From Microbulbifer sp. ALW1 (GTDB taxonomy: Bacteria; Pseudomonadota; Gammaproteobacteria; Pseudomonadales; Cellvibrionaceae), in contig NZ_CP047569.1 of the NCBI RefSeq assembly GCF_009903625.1, positions 1,954,501 through 2,018,500 of the forward strand: a stretch of 64,000 bases of DNA. Direction: 5' to 3'. Each line of letters opens with the position of its first letter. Position 1 is the first letter of the stretch. This document shows, in pieces, positions 1 through 10,354 of this stretch. A model generated the notes under the pieces. It had not been told where the DNA came from and did no database searches. It worked only from the letters and a program-made list of their open reading frames with translations. Position numbers and translations under genes: made by a program.

Positions 1-97
1 CGGTGCCATGCGCCTGCTACAGGTGCCGCCGGAAGAAATCGCGCCCGCTGATCAACAGTTGGCGACGCAGCTGGACGAGAGAGGTACCACATCGTGA
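1..97 (+). CDS. ftsI: FtsI (penicillin-binding protein 3), 3' end only
   Basis: Only the last 31 codons are in the window, ending at a TGA that overlaps the murE GTG start in a GTGA junction. The visible tail (GAMRLLQVPPEEIAP and onward) resembles the C-terminus of the septal peptidoglycan transpeptidase FtsI. Position directly upstream of murE is where ftsI sits in gammaproteobacterial dcw clusters. No catalytic motif is visible because the gene is cut by the window edge, so the call rests on the tail and on synteny. Confidence 0.8.
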   Translation, partial: GAMRLLQVPPEEIAPADQQLATQLDERGTTS

Positions 98-1662
98 CCC
101 AGCGCAATGAATTAAAGGCTCGCAACGCCTCCCTGGTTACCCTGGTGCCGGGGTATGCCGGTATTCCCGCTATCGATGTCACCGGTGTGGCGCTGGACAG
201 TCGCCAAGTTAAACCCGGCGATGTGTTTATGGCGCTGCGCGGAACCCAGGTAGACGGGCGCGAATACATCGATATGGCAATTGCCAAGGGTGCCGCCGTG
301 GTATTGGCCGACGGCGAGGTACTTGGCAGCGAAGAGCGCAACGGCGTTCAGGTAGTGACCGTGCCGGGCCTGGCGGCCCGGGTCGGTGAGATTGCTGCAC
401 GGTTTTACGGGCATCCGTCTGAGTCCATGTATCTGGTGGGTGTCACCGGTACCAATGGCAAATCCACCTGCGCTTACCTGACCTCCCAGTTGTTGGCGCA
501 ACACTTTGGCCGTGCGGCGGTGATGGGCACCATCGGCAATGGGGTCTGGAAAGACGGTGCTATCACCCTGGTGGAAACCGGGCTGACGACCCCCGACCCT
601 GTGCGACTGCAGGCGGATTACGCCGAATTTGTGGCTGAGGGCGCGAAGGCGGCGGCGATGGAAGTGTCTTCCCACTCGCTTTCCCAGGGGCGGGTGCACG
701 GCCTGGTGTTCGATACCGCGGTGTTTACCAACTTGACCCGGGACCACCTGGACTACCACGGCAACATGGCGGCCTACGGCGCGGCCAAAGAAAAGCTGTT
801 CGGCCTGCCAAAACTGAAGCGTGGCGTGATCAATATCGATGATCCCTTTGGCGCGCAGATGGTCGAGCGCTGCAAGTTACGTGGGTTGAAACTGTTGACC
901 TACGGCCTCCAGGCCGGTGATCTGCAGGTGCGCAACCTCAAGCGATTGGACAGCGGATTCTCCGTGGACCTGATCACCCCCTGGGGTGAAGGTGAGTTGC
1001 GGGCGCCGTTGATCGGGGATTTCAATATTCACAATGCGCTGGCAGTGGTTGCTGCTGCGGGCGCTGCGGGTATGCCACTGGCAGATATTCTGGCGGCCTT
1101 CCCGCATATCCAGCCGGTGCCTGGACGTATGGAGCGGGTTTCCGTCGCGGCCGGTACAAATGTAGCGGCAGAAGATATCAGTGTGCTGGTGGATTACGCC
1201 CATACCCCGGACGCATTGCGCGCGGCGCTGGAAGCGGCGAGACCCTATTGCCGCGGCAAGCTCTGGTGTGTGTTTGGCTGCGGCGGCGACCGCGACTCAG
1301 GCAAGCGTGCACCCATGGGGCGCATTGCCGCCGAGCTGGCCGATTACGCCATCGTTACCAGTGACAATCCCCGCGGCGAAGATCCGCAGGTGATTGTGCG
1401 GGATATTCTTGAAGGTATTGATCTTGAAGGTATTGATGGCGGTGCCGACGGGCAGCGCTGCGTGGTGAAGGTTGATCGCGCCGATGCGATCCGTTACGCC
1501 ATCACCCAGGCGGCCGCGGGCGATACCGTGTTGATCGCCGGAAAGGGACACGAAGATTACCAGTTGATCGCGGGTGAGAAGTTGCACTTCTGCGATCGGG
1601 AGCAGGCATCCCAGGCGCTGGCACTGCGCGCTACCGGGAATCTGGAGGGCAGCACCCAATGA
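94..1662 (+). CDS. murE: UDP-MurNAc-tripeptide synthetase (meso-DAP-adding) MurE
   Basis: Cytoplasmic Mur ligase that adds meso-diaminopimelate to UDP-MurNAc-L-Ala-D-Glu using ATP. The P-loop GVTGTNGKST lies at about residues 116-125, and DNPRGEDP at about 424-431 carries the DNPR signature of DAP-specific (not lysine-specific) enzymes. At 522 residues it is slightly longer than the usual 480-500. A short in-phase duplication (LEGID, LEGID) near residues 435-445 may explain a few of the extra residues. The GTG start overlaps the ftsI stop, and the end overlaps the murF start by 4 bp, implying translational coupling. Confidence 0.97.
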   Translation: MTQRNELKARNASLVTLVPGYAGIPAIDVTGVALDSRQVKPGDVFMALRGTQVDGREYIDMAIAKGAAVVLADGEVLGSEERNGVQVVTVPGLAARVGEIAARFYGHPSESMYLVGVTGTNGKSTCAYLTSQLLAQHFGRAAVMGTIGNGVWKDGAITLVETGLTTPDPVRLQADYAEFVAEGAKAAAMEVSSHSLSQGRVHGLVFDTAVFTNLTRDHLDYHGNMAAYGAAKEKLFGLPKLKRGVINIDDPFGAQMVERCKLRGLKLLTYGLQAGDLQVRNLKRLDSGFSVDLITPWGEGELRAPLIGDFNIHNALAVVAAAGAAGMPLADILAAFPHIQPVPGRMERVSVAAGTNVAAEDISVLVDYAHTPDALRAALEAARPYCRGKLWCVFGCGGDRDSGKRAPMGRIAAELADYAIVTSDNPRGEDPQVIVRDILEGIDLEGIDGGADGQRCVVKVDRADAIRYAITQAAAGDTVLIAGKGHEDYQLIAGEKLHFCDREQASQALALRATGNLEGSTQ

Positions 1663-3029
1663 TCGCCCCCATTTCCCTGCAGCAGTTGCAACAGCGCTTC
1701 GGTGGTGAGCTGATCAACGGTTCCGTTGAATTCGATACTGTCTGCACCGACACCCGTAAGCTGGACGCCGAGGCGCTGTTTGTTGCGCTGCGTGGAGAGA
1801 ACTTTGATGCCCACGAGTTTCTTGCAGAAGTAGACGGCAAGGTGCTGGGGGTAGTGACTGAAAAAGAGGTTCCGGGATCGACAATACCTCAGTGGTTGGT
1901 GTCTGACACCACCGTTGCTCTGGGGCAGATCGGCCGTCTCTGCCGCGATCAGTTCACCGGCCCGGTGATCGGGATTACCGGTTCCTGTGGCAAAACCACC
2001 GTAAAGGAAATGCTTGCCGGCATTTTTGCGCAGCGCCACAAGGTCTGTGTTACCCGCGGCAATCTGAACAATCACTTCGGTGTGCCCATGACCCTGTTTT
2101 CCCTGGCACCCGAGCACGAGGTACTGATCGTGGAGATGGGGGCCAGTGGGCCCGATGAAATTGGTTACCTGTGCACTATTGCCGAGCCGGGTATCACCGC
2201 GGTCAACAATGTCATGCCAGCGCATGTGGAAGGGTTCGGTTCCGTCGATGGCATTGCCACTGCCAAGGGGCAGATATACACCAGTCTGAAGCCCGGTGGT
2301 ATCGCGGTAGTGAATGCCGATGACAATTACGCGGATTACTGGCGCGGTCAGATGCCGGAAGGCGTGCGCACACTGGAAGTCGGGTTTGGCCACAACTGCG
2401 CGATACACCCGGACAATATTGTGCTCGATGCCCGCGGCTGTCCGGCGTTCGACCTGGTGATCGAAGGTGTCTCGCACCCGGTGCAGTTGCAGTTGCTCGG
2501 TGAGCACAATGTACACAACGCGCTGGTCGCTGCCGGTTGTGCCTATGCCGCGGGCATCCCCGTTGTGGAAATCGCCTCTGGCTTGAGTGCCCTCGCGGGT
2601 GTTGGTGGCCGTATGCAATCGCTGGTTGGCGACAACAATGCGGCGGTGATTGATGACAGCTACAACGCCAATCCGGGTTCTGTTACCGCGGCCATCGAAT
2701 TGTTGGCACAGCGGGATGGAAAGAAAATCCTGGTACTGGGCGACATGGCCGAGCTTGGCCCGGAAGCGGATAAGGCCCACCGGGAAATGGGACAGCTGGC
2801 GCGTGAACGCGGTATCGATCTGCTGTTCACGCTCGGCACCTTGAGTGCAGCGGCAAGTATCGAGTTTGCCGCTGGCCGCCAACATGTACAGAGAAATTTC
2901 TCCGATCGCGAGTCCCTGGTTCGGGCGCTGGCAACGGAGCTGGATGAAAACACCACCGTGCTGGTGAAAGGTTCCCGCAGTGCGCGTATGGAACTGGTCG
3001 TGCAGGCACTGACCACCGGGAATCAATAA
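1659..3029 (+). CDS. murF: UDP-MurNAc-tripeptide--D-Ala-D-Ala ligase MurF
   Basis: Adds the D-Ala-D-Ala dipeptide to make the UDP-MurNAc-pentapeptide, the last cytoplasmic amino-acid addition in peptidoglycan synthesis. The ATP-binding loop GITGSCGKTT is at residues 105-114, followed by VKEM, typical of MurF. The central-domain segment NLNNHFGVPMTL is also family-typical. The 456-residue length is normal. ATG overlaps the murE stop (ATGA). Its substrate D-Ala-D-Ala needs a Ddl ligase, which is not encoded in this cluster. Confidence 0.97.
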   Translation: MIAPISLQQLQQRFGGELINGSVEFDTVCTDTRKLDAEALFVALRGENFDAHEFLAEVDGKVLGVVTEKEVPGSTIPQWLVSDTTVALGQIGRLCRDQFTGPVIGITGSCGKTTVKEMLAGIFAQRHKVCVTRGNLNNHFGVPMTLFSLAPEHEVLIVEMGASGPDEIGYLCTIAEPGITAVNNVMPAHVEGFGSVDGIATAKGQIYTSLKPGGIAVVNADDNYADYWRGQMPEGVRTLEVGFGHNCAIHPDNIVLDARGCPAFDLVIEGVSHPVQLQLLGEHNVHNALVAAGCAYAAGIPVVEIASGLSALAGVGGRMQSLVGDNNAAVIDDSYNANPGSVTAAIELLAQRDGKKILVLGDMAELGPEADKAHREMGQLARERGIDLLFTLGTLSAAASIEFAAGRQHVQRNFSDRESLVRALATELDENTTVLVKGSRSARMELVVQALTTGNQ

Positions 3030-3041
3030 AAGGTTACGACG

Positions 3042-4127
3042 ATGCTGTTATGGCTGGCTGAATATTTACAACAGTTCTGGAAAGGCTTTTCGGTCTTCAA
3101 TTACCTGACCGTGCGCGCGATTCTGGGCTCCCTGACCGCACTGGGAATCTCCCTGATTGTGGGGCCGCGCATGATTACCTGGCTGAACCGGCTGCAGGTA
3201 GGGCAGGCGGTACGCGACGATGGCCCTCAGTCCCACCTGAGTAAATCCGGAACCCCTACCATGGGCGGCACCCTGATTCTCGCGGCCATTTTTTCCGCAT
3301 CCTTGCTGTGGTCCGACCTCAGCAATCGCTATGTCTGGGTTACTTTGCTGGTGACCTTCGTGTTCGGCGCGGTGGGTTTTGTGGATGACTACAAAAAGGT
3401 CGTTGAGAAAAATTCCCGCGGCCTGATTGCCCGCTGGAAATATTTCTGGCAATCGGTGGCGGGGCTCGGTGCAGCAATTTACCTTTTTATGAGCGCGACG
3501 ACGCCCGCTGAAACCCAGCTGTTTGTACCGTTTTTTAAAGATGTTGCCATCAACCTTGGCCCCATCGCTTTCATTTTATTGACCTATTTCGTTGTGGTCG
3601 GCTCCAGCAACGCGGTGAACCTGACGGACGGCCTTGATGGCCTGGCGATCATGCCCTCGGTGATGGTCGGTGGTGCACTGGGAATGATTGCCTACCTCGT
3701 GGGGCACGTGGAATTTGCCAGTTACCTGCACATTCCATCTATCCCCGGCGCTGGTGAGTTGGCCGTTTTCTGTGCCGCGTTGGGTGGCGCCGGGCTTGGC
3801 TTTTTGTGGTTTAACACCTATCCCGCACAGGTTTTCATGGGCGATGTAGGAGCACTGGCCCTGGGGGCCGCTCTGGGCATTATCGCCGTGATTACCCGGC
3901 ACGAAATCGTACTGTTCATCATGGGCGGTGTTTTCGTGATGGAAACGGTATCGGTGATCCTGCAGGTGGCCTCGTTCAAGCTGACTGGAAAGCGTATTTT
4001 CCGTATGGCTCCGCTGCACCACCATTTTGAGTTGAAGGGGTGGCCGGAGCCTCGGGTGATTGTGCGCTTTTGGATTATTACCGTGGTGCTGGTTCTGGCC
4101 GGGCTGGCGACGCTGAAGCTGCGCTAG
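3042..4127 (+). CDS. mraY: Phospho-N-acetylmuramoyl-pentapeptide transferase MraY
   Basis: Inner-membrane enzyme transferring phospho-MurNAc-pentapeptide to undecaprenyl phosphate, giving lipid I. The 361-residue protein is strongly hydrophobic with about ten predicted membrane spans. Family landmarks are present: the DDYKK aspartate pair at about 115, NLTDGLDGL at about 193, FMGDVGAL at about 265 and the C-terminal [12 protein letters not shown] segment. It starts 12 bp after murF and is followed by a 43-bp gap before murD, the largest gap among the mur genes here. Confidence 0.97.
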   Translation: MLLWLAEYLQQFWKGFSVFNYLTVRAILGSLTALGISLIVGPRMITWLNRLQVGQAVRDDGPQSHLSKSGTPTMGGTLILAAIFSASLLWSDLSNRYVWVTLLVTFVFGAVGFVDDYKKVVEKNSRGLIARWKYFWQSVAGLGAAIYLFMSATTPAETQLFVPFFKDVAINLGPIAFILLTYFVVVGSSNAVNLTDGLDGLAIMPSVMVGGALGMIAYLVGHVEFASYLHIPSIPGAGELAVFCAALGGAGLGFLWFNTYPAQVFMGDVGALALGAALGIIAVITRHEIVLFIMGGVFVMETVSVILQVASFKLTGKRIFRMAPLHHHFELKGWPEPRVIVRFWIITVVLVLAGLATLKLR

Positions 4128-4170
4128 CAATAACACATGTAAATAACGCATCGAGACTGATAACAAAGCA

Positions 4171-5565
4171 ATGAGCTTGATCGCAACATCAGAGAAAAAA
4201 GTGGTTATCGGATTGGGCGCTACCGGGCAATCGGTGGTGCGCTTTCTGCTGCGCCAGGGTTTTTCTCCCATTGTTGTGGACAGTCGCGAAGCGCCAGCGG
4301 CATTGGACGGCTTTACCGCTCAGTTTCCCGGAGTACCGGTGGAATGTGGTCCTCTGAATCCTGAAACCTTACTGGCTGCCAGTGAAATTATTGCCAGCCC
4401 GGGCATTGGCTTGGCGGAGCCGGCGATTGCCGCAGCGGTAGCCGCAGGTATTCCGGTGGTTGGCGATATCGAACTGTTTGCCCGCGAGCTGGCAAAGTCC
4501 AAGCCTGAGCCCCGGGTGATCGCCATCACCGGCTCCAACGGCAAGAGTACCGTTACAACCCTGCTGGGGTTGATGGTGGAAGCGGCCGGTATCCGTGGAA
4601 AAGTGGGTGGCAATATCGGTGTGCCGGTACTGGACCTGCTGGAACAGCCACTGCCGGAAATATTTGTACTGGAATTGTCCAGCTTCCAACTGGAAACCAC
4701 TTATTCGCTGGCTCCAGAAGTGGCGACGATTCTGAATATCAGCGCGGATCACATGGACCGCTATCCCACATTGGCGGCTTATCATCACGCCAAGCAGCGG
4801 GTATATCGCAATGCCCGGCAGCTGGTGATCAACCGCGCTGATCCGCTGACTCGTGGTCCCCTGTCGCGAGACAGTCGCGAATGGAGCTTCGGGCTCGAGC
4901 GCCCCGACTTACAGCAGTTTGGCGTAATCAACGATGGCCAGCAGCTGTGGCTGGCTCAGGGCACCGAAAAACTGATGCCGGCAGCAGATATGGCCATGGT
5001 GGGAAGTCACAACGTGGCCAACGCTCTGGCGGCACTGGCGTTGGGTAATGCCGTAGGGCTGCCGATGGCGGCAATGTTGCAGGTGTTGCGCAGCTTCAGT
5101 GGCCTCAGTCATCGCTGTGAGCGTGTTGCCGACCATGCGGGTATCACATTTGTAAATGACTCCAAGGGCACCAATGTGGGTGCAACGCGTGCTGCCCTGG
5201 ACGGGCTTGCGGACGGTCAGCGCAAAATTGTCCTGATCGCCGGTGGCGACGGCAAGGGTGCGGATTTTTCTCCGCTAGCGGACGCGGCTGCTGCACTGCG
5301 TGGCCTGGTTACCATCGGAGTGGATGGGCCGAAAATTGCTTCGGCACTGGCCGCGCGTACTGAGCAGCAGGCAGCTTTGGATATGGACGAGGCGGTGGCC
5401 AAGGCCGCGTCTCTGGCCCAAGAAGGCGACTTTGTGTTGCTGTCTCCAGCCTGTGCCAGCTTTGATATGTACCGCAACTTTGAGGCCCGGGGTGATGCGT
5501 TTCGCCGCGCCGTCAATCTGTGGGTTGCGTCTTCCCCGGCACCGGGTGCTGGAGGTGGCGAGTGA
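4171..5565 (+). CDS. murD: UDP-MurNAc-L-alanine--D-glutamate ligase MurD
   Basis: Cytoplasmic ligase adding D-glutamate to UDP-MurNAc-L-Ala. An N-terminal Rossmann-like start (VVIGLGATGQSVVRFLL) precedes the P-loop ITGSNGKST at residues 119-127. FVNDSKGTN and the SPACASFDMYRNFEARGD block near the C-terminus are MurD hallmarks. Length 464 is slightly above the E. coli protein. The stop codon overlaps the GTG start of ftsW (GTGA), so the two are probably coupled. Confidence 0.97.
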   Translation: MSLIATSEKKVVIGLGATGQSVVRFLLRQGFSPIVVDSREAPAALDGFTAQFPGVPVECGPLNPETLLAASEIIASPGIGLAEPAIAAAVAAGIPVVGDIELFARELAKSKPEPRVIAITGSNGKSTVTTLLGLMVEAAGIRGKVGGNIGVPVLDLLEQPLPEIFVLELSSFQLETTYSLAPEVATILNISADHMDRYPTLAAYHHAKQRVYRNARQLVINRADPLTRGPLSRDSREWSFGLERPDLQQFGVINDGQQLWLAQGTEKLMPAADMAMVGSHNVANALAALALGNAVGLPMAAMLQVLRSFSGLSHRCERVADHAGITFVNDSKGTNVGATRAALDGLADGQRKIVLIAGGDGKGADFSPLADAAAALRGLVTIGVDGPKIASALAARTEQQAALDMDEAVAKAASLAQEGDFVLLSPACASFDMYRNFEARGDAFRRAVNLWVASSPAPGAGGGE

Positions 5566-6791
5566 GCAAGCTGGATCTTAAAGCTGCGGCCAACGAGCAG
5601 GCCGACGAGTTTGCCTGGGTCCTGCCATTTTGTGTGCTGGCGCTGGCCAGTATCGGCGTGGTGATGGTGGCCTCGGCATCCATCGCTTTCGCCACGGACG
5701 TGTACAACGATCCCTGGTATTTCCTGAAGCGCCATCTGGTGTTTCTTGCTGCCGGTGCCCTGGGTGCTCTGGTGGTTAGCAGAATCTCGTTGCAAACCTG
5801 GTCCAGTCTGTCGTGGACCCTGCTCATGTTTGCCTGTGGCATGTTGCTCGCAGTGCTGGTTCCCGGTATCGGGCGCGAAGTGAACGGCAGTAGCCGGTGG
5901 ATCGCATTGGGGCCGATTACCGTACAGCCGGCAGAAATCGCCAAGTTCTGCTGTCTGATTTTTTTCGCCAGCTTCCTGACTCGCCGCCATGAAAAATTGC
6001 GGCACTGGACCAGCTTTATGGTGCCGATTTCTGTGCTGGGAATAGTGGCCCTGCTGTTGCTGCTGGAGCCGGATTTTGGCTCGGTAGTGGTGATCTCTGG
6101 CACGGCGCTGGCGATGGTGTTTCTCGCCGGTGCGCGTTTGCCGCACACCTTTTTACTGGTGGCCCTGGCCGCCTGTGGCTTGGGACTGATGGCACTGGTA
6201 AGCCCCTACCGGCTGCAGCGCTTGACGACTTTCCTTGATCCCTGGGGAGAGCAGTTTGCTGGTGGCTATCAGCTGACCCAGTCACTGATTGCCTTCGGGC
6301 GTGGCGAATGGTTCGGTGTCGGTCTGGGCAATAGCGTGCAAAAACTGTTTTACCTGCCGGAAGCACACACCGATTTTGTGTTTGCAATCCTCGCTGAGGA
6401 GTGGGGCATGGTCGGCGGCCTAGTCGTCATCGGGCTCTATGCCGCCTTGACCTGGTCGCTACTGCGACTGGTGCGCAAAGCCCTGGCAAAGCAGGCCTTT
6501 TTTGCAGCCCTGCTGACGTTCGGCATTGCTGTACTGCTGGCCGGACAGGCATTCGTCAATATGGGCGTAGCCTCGGGGCTGTTGCCCACCAAGGGCCTGA
6601 CACTGCCATTTGTCAGTTCCGGAGGCTCCAGCCTGGTAGTGTGCTTTGCGCTGTTTGCGCTGGCATGGCGTGCACAGAAAGAAGTGAATAGTGATACAGA
6701 AGAGGCCGCGAGTGGTATCGGCAAAATTAGCCAGCTGCCTATTTTCAACCCGCTGCAGCTGGGCGACAGAAAAACCGAGGAGGCGGCATGA
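5562..6791 (+). CDS. ftsW: Septal peptidoglycan glycosyltransferase FtsW (SEDS family)
   Basis: Polytopic SEDS glycan polymerase that works with FtsI at the division septum. Ten or so hydrophobic segments are visible. Family motifs include NGSSRWIALGPITVQPAE, the extracytoplasmic segment GEWFGVGLGNS, and PTKGLTLPFVSSGGSS near the C-terminus. I chose the GTG at 5562, which overlaps the murD stop in a GTGA junction; an ATG 42 bp upstream would add residues unlike any FtsW and lie inside murD. Predicted length is 409 residues. Confidence 0.95.
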   Translation: MSKLDLKAAANEQADEFAWVLPFCVLALASIGVVMVASASIAFATDVYNDPWYFLKRHLVFLAAGALGALVVSRISLQTWSSLSWTLLMFACGMLLAVLVPGIGREVNGSSRWIALGPITVQPAEIAKFCCLIFFASFLTRRHEKLRHWTSFMVPISVLGIVALLLLLEPDFGSVVVISGTALAMVFLAGARLPHTFLLVALAACGLGLMALVSPYRLQRLTTFLDPWGEQFAGGYQLTQSLIAFGRGEWFGVGLGNSVQKLFYLPEAHTDFVFAILAEEWGMVGGLVVIGLYAALTWSLLRLVRKALAKQAFFAALLTFGIAVLLAGQAFVNMGVASGLLPTKGLTLPFVSSGGSSLVVCFALFALAWRAQKEVNSDTEEAASGIGKISQLPIFNPLQLGDRKTEEAA

Positions 6792-7891
6792 TGACTGAAT
6801 CATCAAGCGTGACCGCGCCTTTCGCCGGTAAAAAATTTCTGGTTATGGCTGGCGGCACCGGCGGACACGTATTCCCGGCGCTGGCGGTTGCCAAAGCGCT
6901 GCAGGAACAGGGGGCATCGGTAGAGTGGCTGGGTACCCAGCGTGGTATCGAATCCCAGCTGATTCCCGCTGTGAATATTCCACTGCACTGTATTCGTGTG
7001 GAAGGTGTGCGGGGTAAAGGTGTCACCACTTTGCTGAAGGCTCCTTTCCAAATCGCCAAGGCGATTTGGCAGGCGCGAAGCGTAGTAAAGGTTGTGAGTC
7101 CAGATGCGGTTCTGGGATTTGGAGGTTTCGCCACTGGCCCAGGCGGTGTTGCCGCGCGGCTTGGCGGCGTGCCGCTGATTATTCATGAACAGAATGCGGT
7201 GGCCGGCACCACCAATCGCCTGCTGGCGAAAATTGCCAGTCGCGTATTGGAGGCATTTCCCAGCGGTTTGCCGGCGGCTCTGGAGGTGGGTAATCCGGTG
7301 CGCACCGAAATTTCCGCGCTGCCCGCCCCGTCGGAGCGTGTAGGCAAGCATCAGCCACTGCGCCTGCTGGTTCTTGGCGGTAGCCTCGGTGCGGTCGCCA
7401 TCAATGAGCTGGTGCCGCAGGCACTGGCGAAAATGGATGCGAGCAAGCGTCCACAGGTTATACACCAGGCTGGCCAGCGCCACCTGGATGTGGCCAAAGA
7501 AGCCTATGAAAATGCCGGCGTCGAGGCGGAGGTTGTGCCTTTTATTGCGGATATGGCGGCGGCGTACGGACAGGCAGATCTGGTGATTTGTCGTTCGGGC
7601 GCACTCACGGTATCTGAGATTGCCGCCGCGGGGCTCGGAGCCATTATGGTGCCCTTTCCGTTTGCCATCGATGACCACCAGACCAAAAACGGTGAGTGGT
7701 TGGCGCAGGCCGGGGCCGCAAAAGTCATCCAGCAGGACGCGCTGGATCCAGACCAATTGGCCGCAATGCTGGAATCACTGTTTGCCGACCCGGATAAATT
7801 ACTGGCAATGGCAGAAGCCGCGCGTCGCGTAGCCAAGCCGGATGCAACCGATCGCGTGTTGGCCGTATGTCGCGAAGAGATGGGGTGTTGA
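6788..7891 (+). CDS. murG: Lipid I N-acetylglucosaminyltransferase MurG
   Basis: Peripheral inner-membrane GT28 enzyme that adds GlcNAc to lipid I, producing lipid II. The N-terminal glycine loop [12 protein letters not shown] lies at about residues 19-30. The C-terminal domain has a second glycine-rich loop ([12 protein letters not shown]) and the UDP-GlcNAc-binding stretch [13 protein letters not shown] plus [13 protein letters not shown]. Length 367 is normal. The start overlaps the ftsW stop; a second ATG lies 3 bp further on and could be used instead. Confidence 0.97.
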   Translation: MMTESSSVTAPFAGKKFLVMAGGTGGHVFPALAVAKALQEQGASVEWLGTQRGIESQLIPAVNIPLHCIRVEGVRGKGVTTLLKAPFQIAKAIWQARSVVKVVSPDAVLGFGGFATGPGGVAARLGGVPLIIHEQNAVAGTTNRLLAKIASRVLEAFPSGLPAALEVGNPVRTEISALPAPSERVGKHQPLRLLVLGGSLGAVAINELVPQALAKMDASKRPQVIHQAGQRHLDVAKEAYENAGVEAEVVPFIADMAAAYGQADLVICRSGALTVSEIAAAGLGAIMVPFPFAIDDHQTKNGEWLAQAGAAKVIQQDALDPDQLAAMLESLFADPDKLLAMAEAARRVAKPDATDRVLAVCREEMGC

Positions 7892-7892
7892 T

Positions 7893-9392
7893 ATGTCTCG
7901 CGAGACAAAACTGAATGCCAGTGCAGGAACAGCTATGAGTAACAAAGGCGAAAGCCACTACCAGGTACCGGCCATGCGCCGCATCCGCCGCATTCACTTT
8001 ATTGGCGTGGGCGGAGCCGGCATGAGCGGTATCGCAGAGGTGCTGCAGAACCAGGGCTACGAAGTGTCCGGTTCAGATCTGCGCGAAAGCAAGGTCACCG
8101 AGCGCCTGCGCAGCCTGGGTATCAAAGTGCAGATTGGACACAGCGCCGAGAATGTCAGCGATGTGGATGTCGTAGTGAATTCCTCGGCCATCTACGGAGA
8201 TAACCCGGAGCTGATTGCCGCGCGGGACAACCGTATCCCGGTGGTGCGCCGCGCGGAAATGCTGGGCGAGTTGATGCGCTATCGCTACGGTATTGCGGTA
8301 GCCGGAACACACGGCAAGACCACCACCACGAGCCTGATTGCCTCTATTTTTGCCGCCGATGGCACAGACCCGACGTTTGTGATCGGGGGGCTGGTAAACA
8401 GCGCCGGTGCAAATGCCGCCTTGGGTGAAAGCCGCTATCTGGTCGCGGAAGCCGATGAAAGTGATGCGTCTTTCCTGCATCTGCAGCCGATGGTCACCGT
8501 GGTCACCAATATCGATGCCGACCATATGGAAACCTACGGTGGCGACTTCGAAAAGGTTAAACAGATCTTTATCGATTTTATCCACAACCTGCCATTTTAC
8601 GGGCTGGCGGTAGTGTGCGGTGACGACGCCAATGTGCAGTCTGTCATTCCGAAAATGGCGCGGCCAGTGGCCACTTATGGTTTCGCGGAAGATAACGATT
8701 TTCGTATCAGCGACGTACGCCAGGAGCCGCTGCGTAGTTTCTTTACCGTGCATCGCCCGGACGGTAGTGCGCTGGATGTGTGTGTCAATATCCCGGGCAT
8801 TCACAATGTGCTGAATGCAACGGCGGCCATTGCAGTGGCGTCGGAAGAGGGCGTTAGTGATGAAGCCATTCGTGAAGGCCTGAAAGGATTTCAGGGGGTG
8901 GGACGTCGCTTCCAGATTTATGGGGAGTACCCGGTCAGCGATGATGCGGCTGCGGAAAAAGTCATGCTGGTGGACGATTACGGCCACCACCCACGCGAAG
9001 TGGCCGCGACCATCAAAACGGTTCGTGATGGTTGGCCAGAGCGCCGTCTGGTGATGGTCTATCAGCCGCATCGCTACACCCGTACCCGGGATTTGTTTGA
9101 AGATTTCGTGCAGGTGCTTTCACAGGTCGACAAACTGGTTCTTCTGGATGTATATAGCGCGGGCGAAGCTGTAATTCCCGGCGCCGATGGCCGTACCCTG
9201 GCGCGTAGTATTCGCAACCGGGGCCAGGTTGATCCGATTTTTGTGGAAAAGGTGGATCAGGTTCCACCCATCCTGGCGGATCTACTGGAGCCCGGCGACA
9301 TTGTCCTCACGCAGGGCGCCGGTAATGTCGGTGGCTTGGCCCAACAGTTGTCGGAGTGGCGCCTGGGGGATAAGCCCTCCGGCGGCAAATGA
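7893..9392 (+). CDS. murC: UDP-N-acetylmuramate--L-alanine ligase MurC
   Basis: First Mur ligase, adding L-alanine to UDP-MurNAc. The N-terminal [18 protein letters not shown] is the MurC nucleotide-fold signature, and the P-loop [10 protein letters not shown] follows at about 137-146; [14 protein letters not shown] and [10 protein letters not shown] are further family motifs. I place the start at the ATG immediately after the murG stop (499 residues). The ATG at 7935, preceded by AGGAAC, is a credible alternative that trims 14 residues. The next gene is ftsQ rather than ddl or murB. Confidence 0.95.
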   Translation: MSRETKLNASAGTAMSNKGESHYQVPAMRRIRRIHFIGVGGAGMSGIAEVLQNQGYEVSGSDLRESKVTERLRSLGIKVQIGHSAENVSDVDVVVNSSAIYGDNPELIAARDNRIPVVRRAEMLGELMRYRYGIAVAGTHGKTTTTSLIASIFAADGTDPTFVIGGLVNSAGANAALGESRYLVAEADESDASFLHLQPMVTVVTNIDADHMETYGGDFEKVKQIFIDFIHNLPFYGLAVVCGDDANVQSVIPKMARPVATYGFAEDNDFRISDVRQEPLRSFFTVHRPDGSALDVCVNIPGIHNVLNATAAIAVASEEGVSDEAIREGLKGFQGVGRRFQIYGEYPVSDDAAAEKVMLVDDYGHHPREVAATIKTVRDGWPERRLVMVYQPHRYTRTRDLFEDFVQVLSQVDKLVLLDVYSAGEAVIPGADGRTLARSIRNRGQVDPIFVEKVDQVPPILADLLEPGDIVLTQGAGNVGGLAQQLSEWRLGDKPSGGK

Positions 9393-9410
9393 GCGGAATA
9401 GAAGCTGACC

Positions 9411-10262
9411 GTGGCCAGTGAAAAAAAAGTAAGGCAAAGGCCGAAGGAAAAGAAAGCAGCGAGCGGAAGGAAGGGGAAGCAACCCCTTCGGGGCGCACGG
9501 GCACTACCAGGCCCTGATGAAGCATCTGCGCCAGGTCCGGTAAAACTTTTTTTCCTGGTGGCATTTCTGCTGCTGGTTGCACTGGGGCTTGGATACAGTG
9601 CCCGCTGGCTCTGGCATCAGGCGCCGGCGGTTGAGCTGAGTCGGGTAGATGCGCTGGAAAATGTGCGGGTAAAAGCGCCGTTTCGAGCGGTCACTGAAAA
9701 AGAAGTGGAAGATATCCTGTTGCCGCATTTGCGCCACGGATTCTTTTCACTGGATATTGACGAGATGCGCGCGGCATTGCTGAGCAACCCCTGGATTGTA
9801 GGGGCGTCGGTGAGTCGTCGCTGGCCCAACGGCGTTGAAGTCGAAGTGCAAGAGGCGGAGCCGCTGGCCATCTGGGGTAGCGATCAACTGTTGATCGCCA
9901 GTGGCGAACTATTGCCGCGGCCGGAAAATTTGAAGGATCTGCGACTGCCAGAACTGGCAGGAGACGCAGAGCTGGTAGAGCGGATCATGGCCCAGTACCA
10001 GGCACTGGCCGGATTGCTTACCACCAAGGATATGGAAGTGCGTCGCCTGTCGTTTGACGACCTGGCAGGTTGGCAGCTGGAACTGGTGAGCGGTATCCGC
10101 TTGCATTTGGGACACGATGAACTCCTGGAAAGAGTTGACCGTTTCCTCAGTTTGACCCGCGGCGTACTGGCGCCGCATCTGCAGAAAGTTGCGGGGGTGG
10201 ATACCCGCTATAACAACGCAGTTGCGGTGCAATGGAAACCGAAAGAAAAGACAGAAAACTGA
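9411..10262 (+). CDS. ftsQ: Cell division protein FtsQ
   Basis: Bitopic divisome protein linking FtsB/FtsL to the ring. The first 40 residues are very basic (Lys/Arg-rich cytoplasmic tail), one membrane span follows (LFFLVAFLLLVALGLGYSA), then a POTRA domain (around AVTEKEVEDILLPHLRHGFF) and the FtsQ beta domain. Length 283 is typical. GTG start, 18 bp after murC. The tail and weakly conserved sequence are normal for this family; gene order before ftsA supports the call. Confidence 0.93.
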   Translation: MASEKKVRQRPKEKKAASGRKGKQPLRGARALPGPDEASAPGPVKLFFLVAFLLLVALGLGYSARWLWHQAPAVELSRVDALENVRVKAPFRAVTEKEVEDILLPHLRHGFFSLDIDEMRAALLSNPWIVGASVSRRWPNGVEVEVQEAEPLAIWGSDQLLIASGELLPRPENLKDLRLPELAGDAELVERIMAQYQALAGLLTTKDMEVRRLSFDDLAGWQLELVSGIRLHLGHDELLERVDRFLSLTRGVLAPHLQKVAGVDTRYNNAVAVQWKPKEKTEN

Positions 10263-10354
10263 CAACAAAATAGGCAGATAAAAAGGTGGGCTTTCCCCTG
10301 ATCCGACATGCTACATGTGGGTCGGAGCGACTGCCCAGCGAGGTTGAAAATCAA

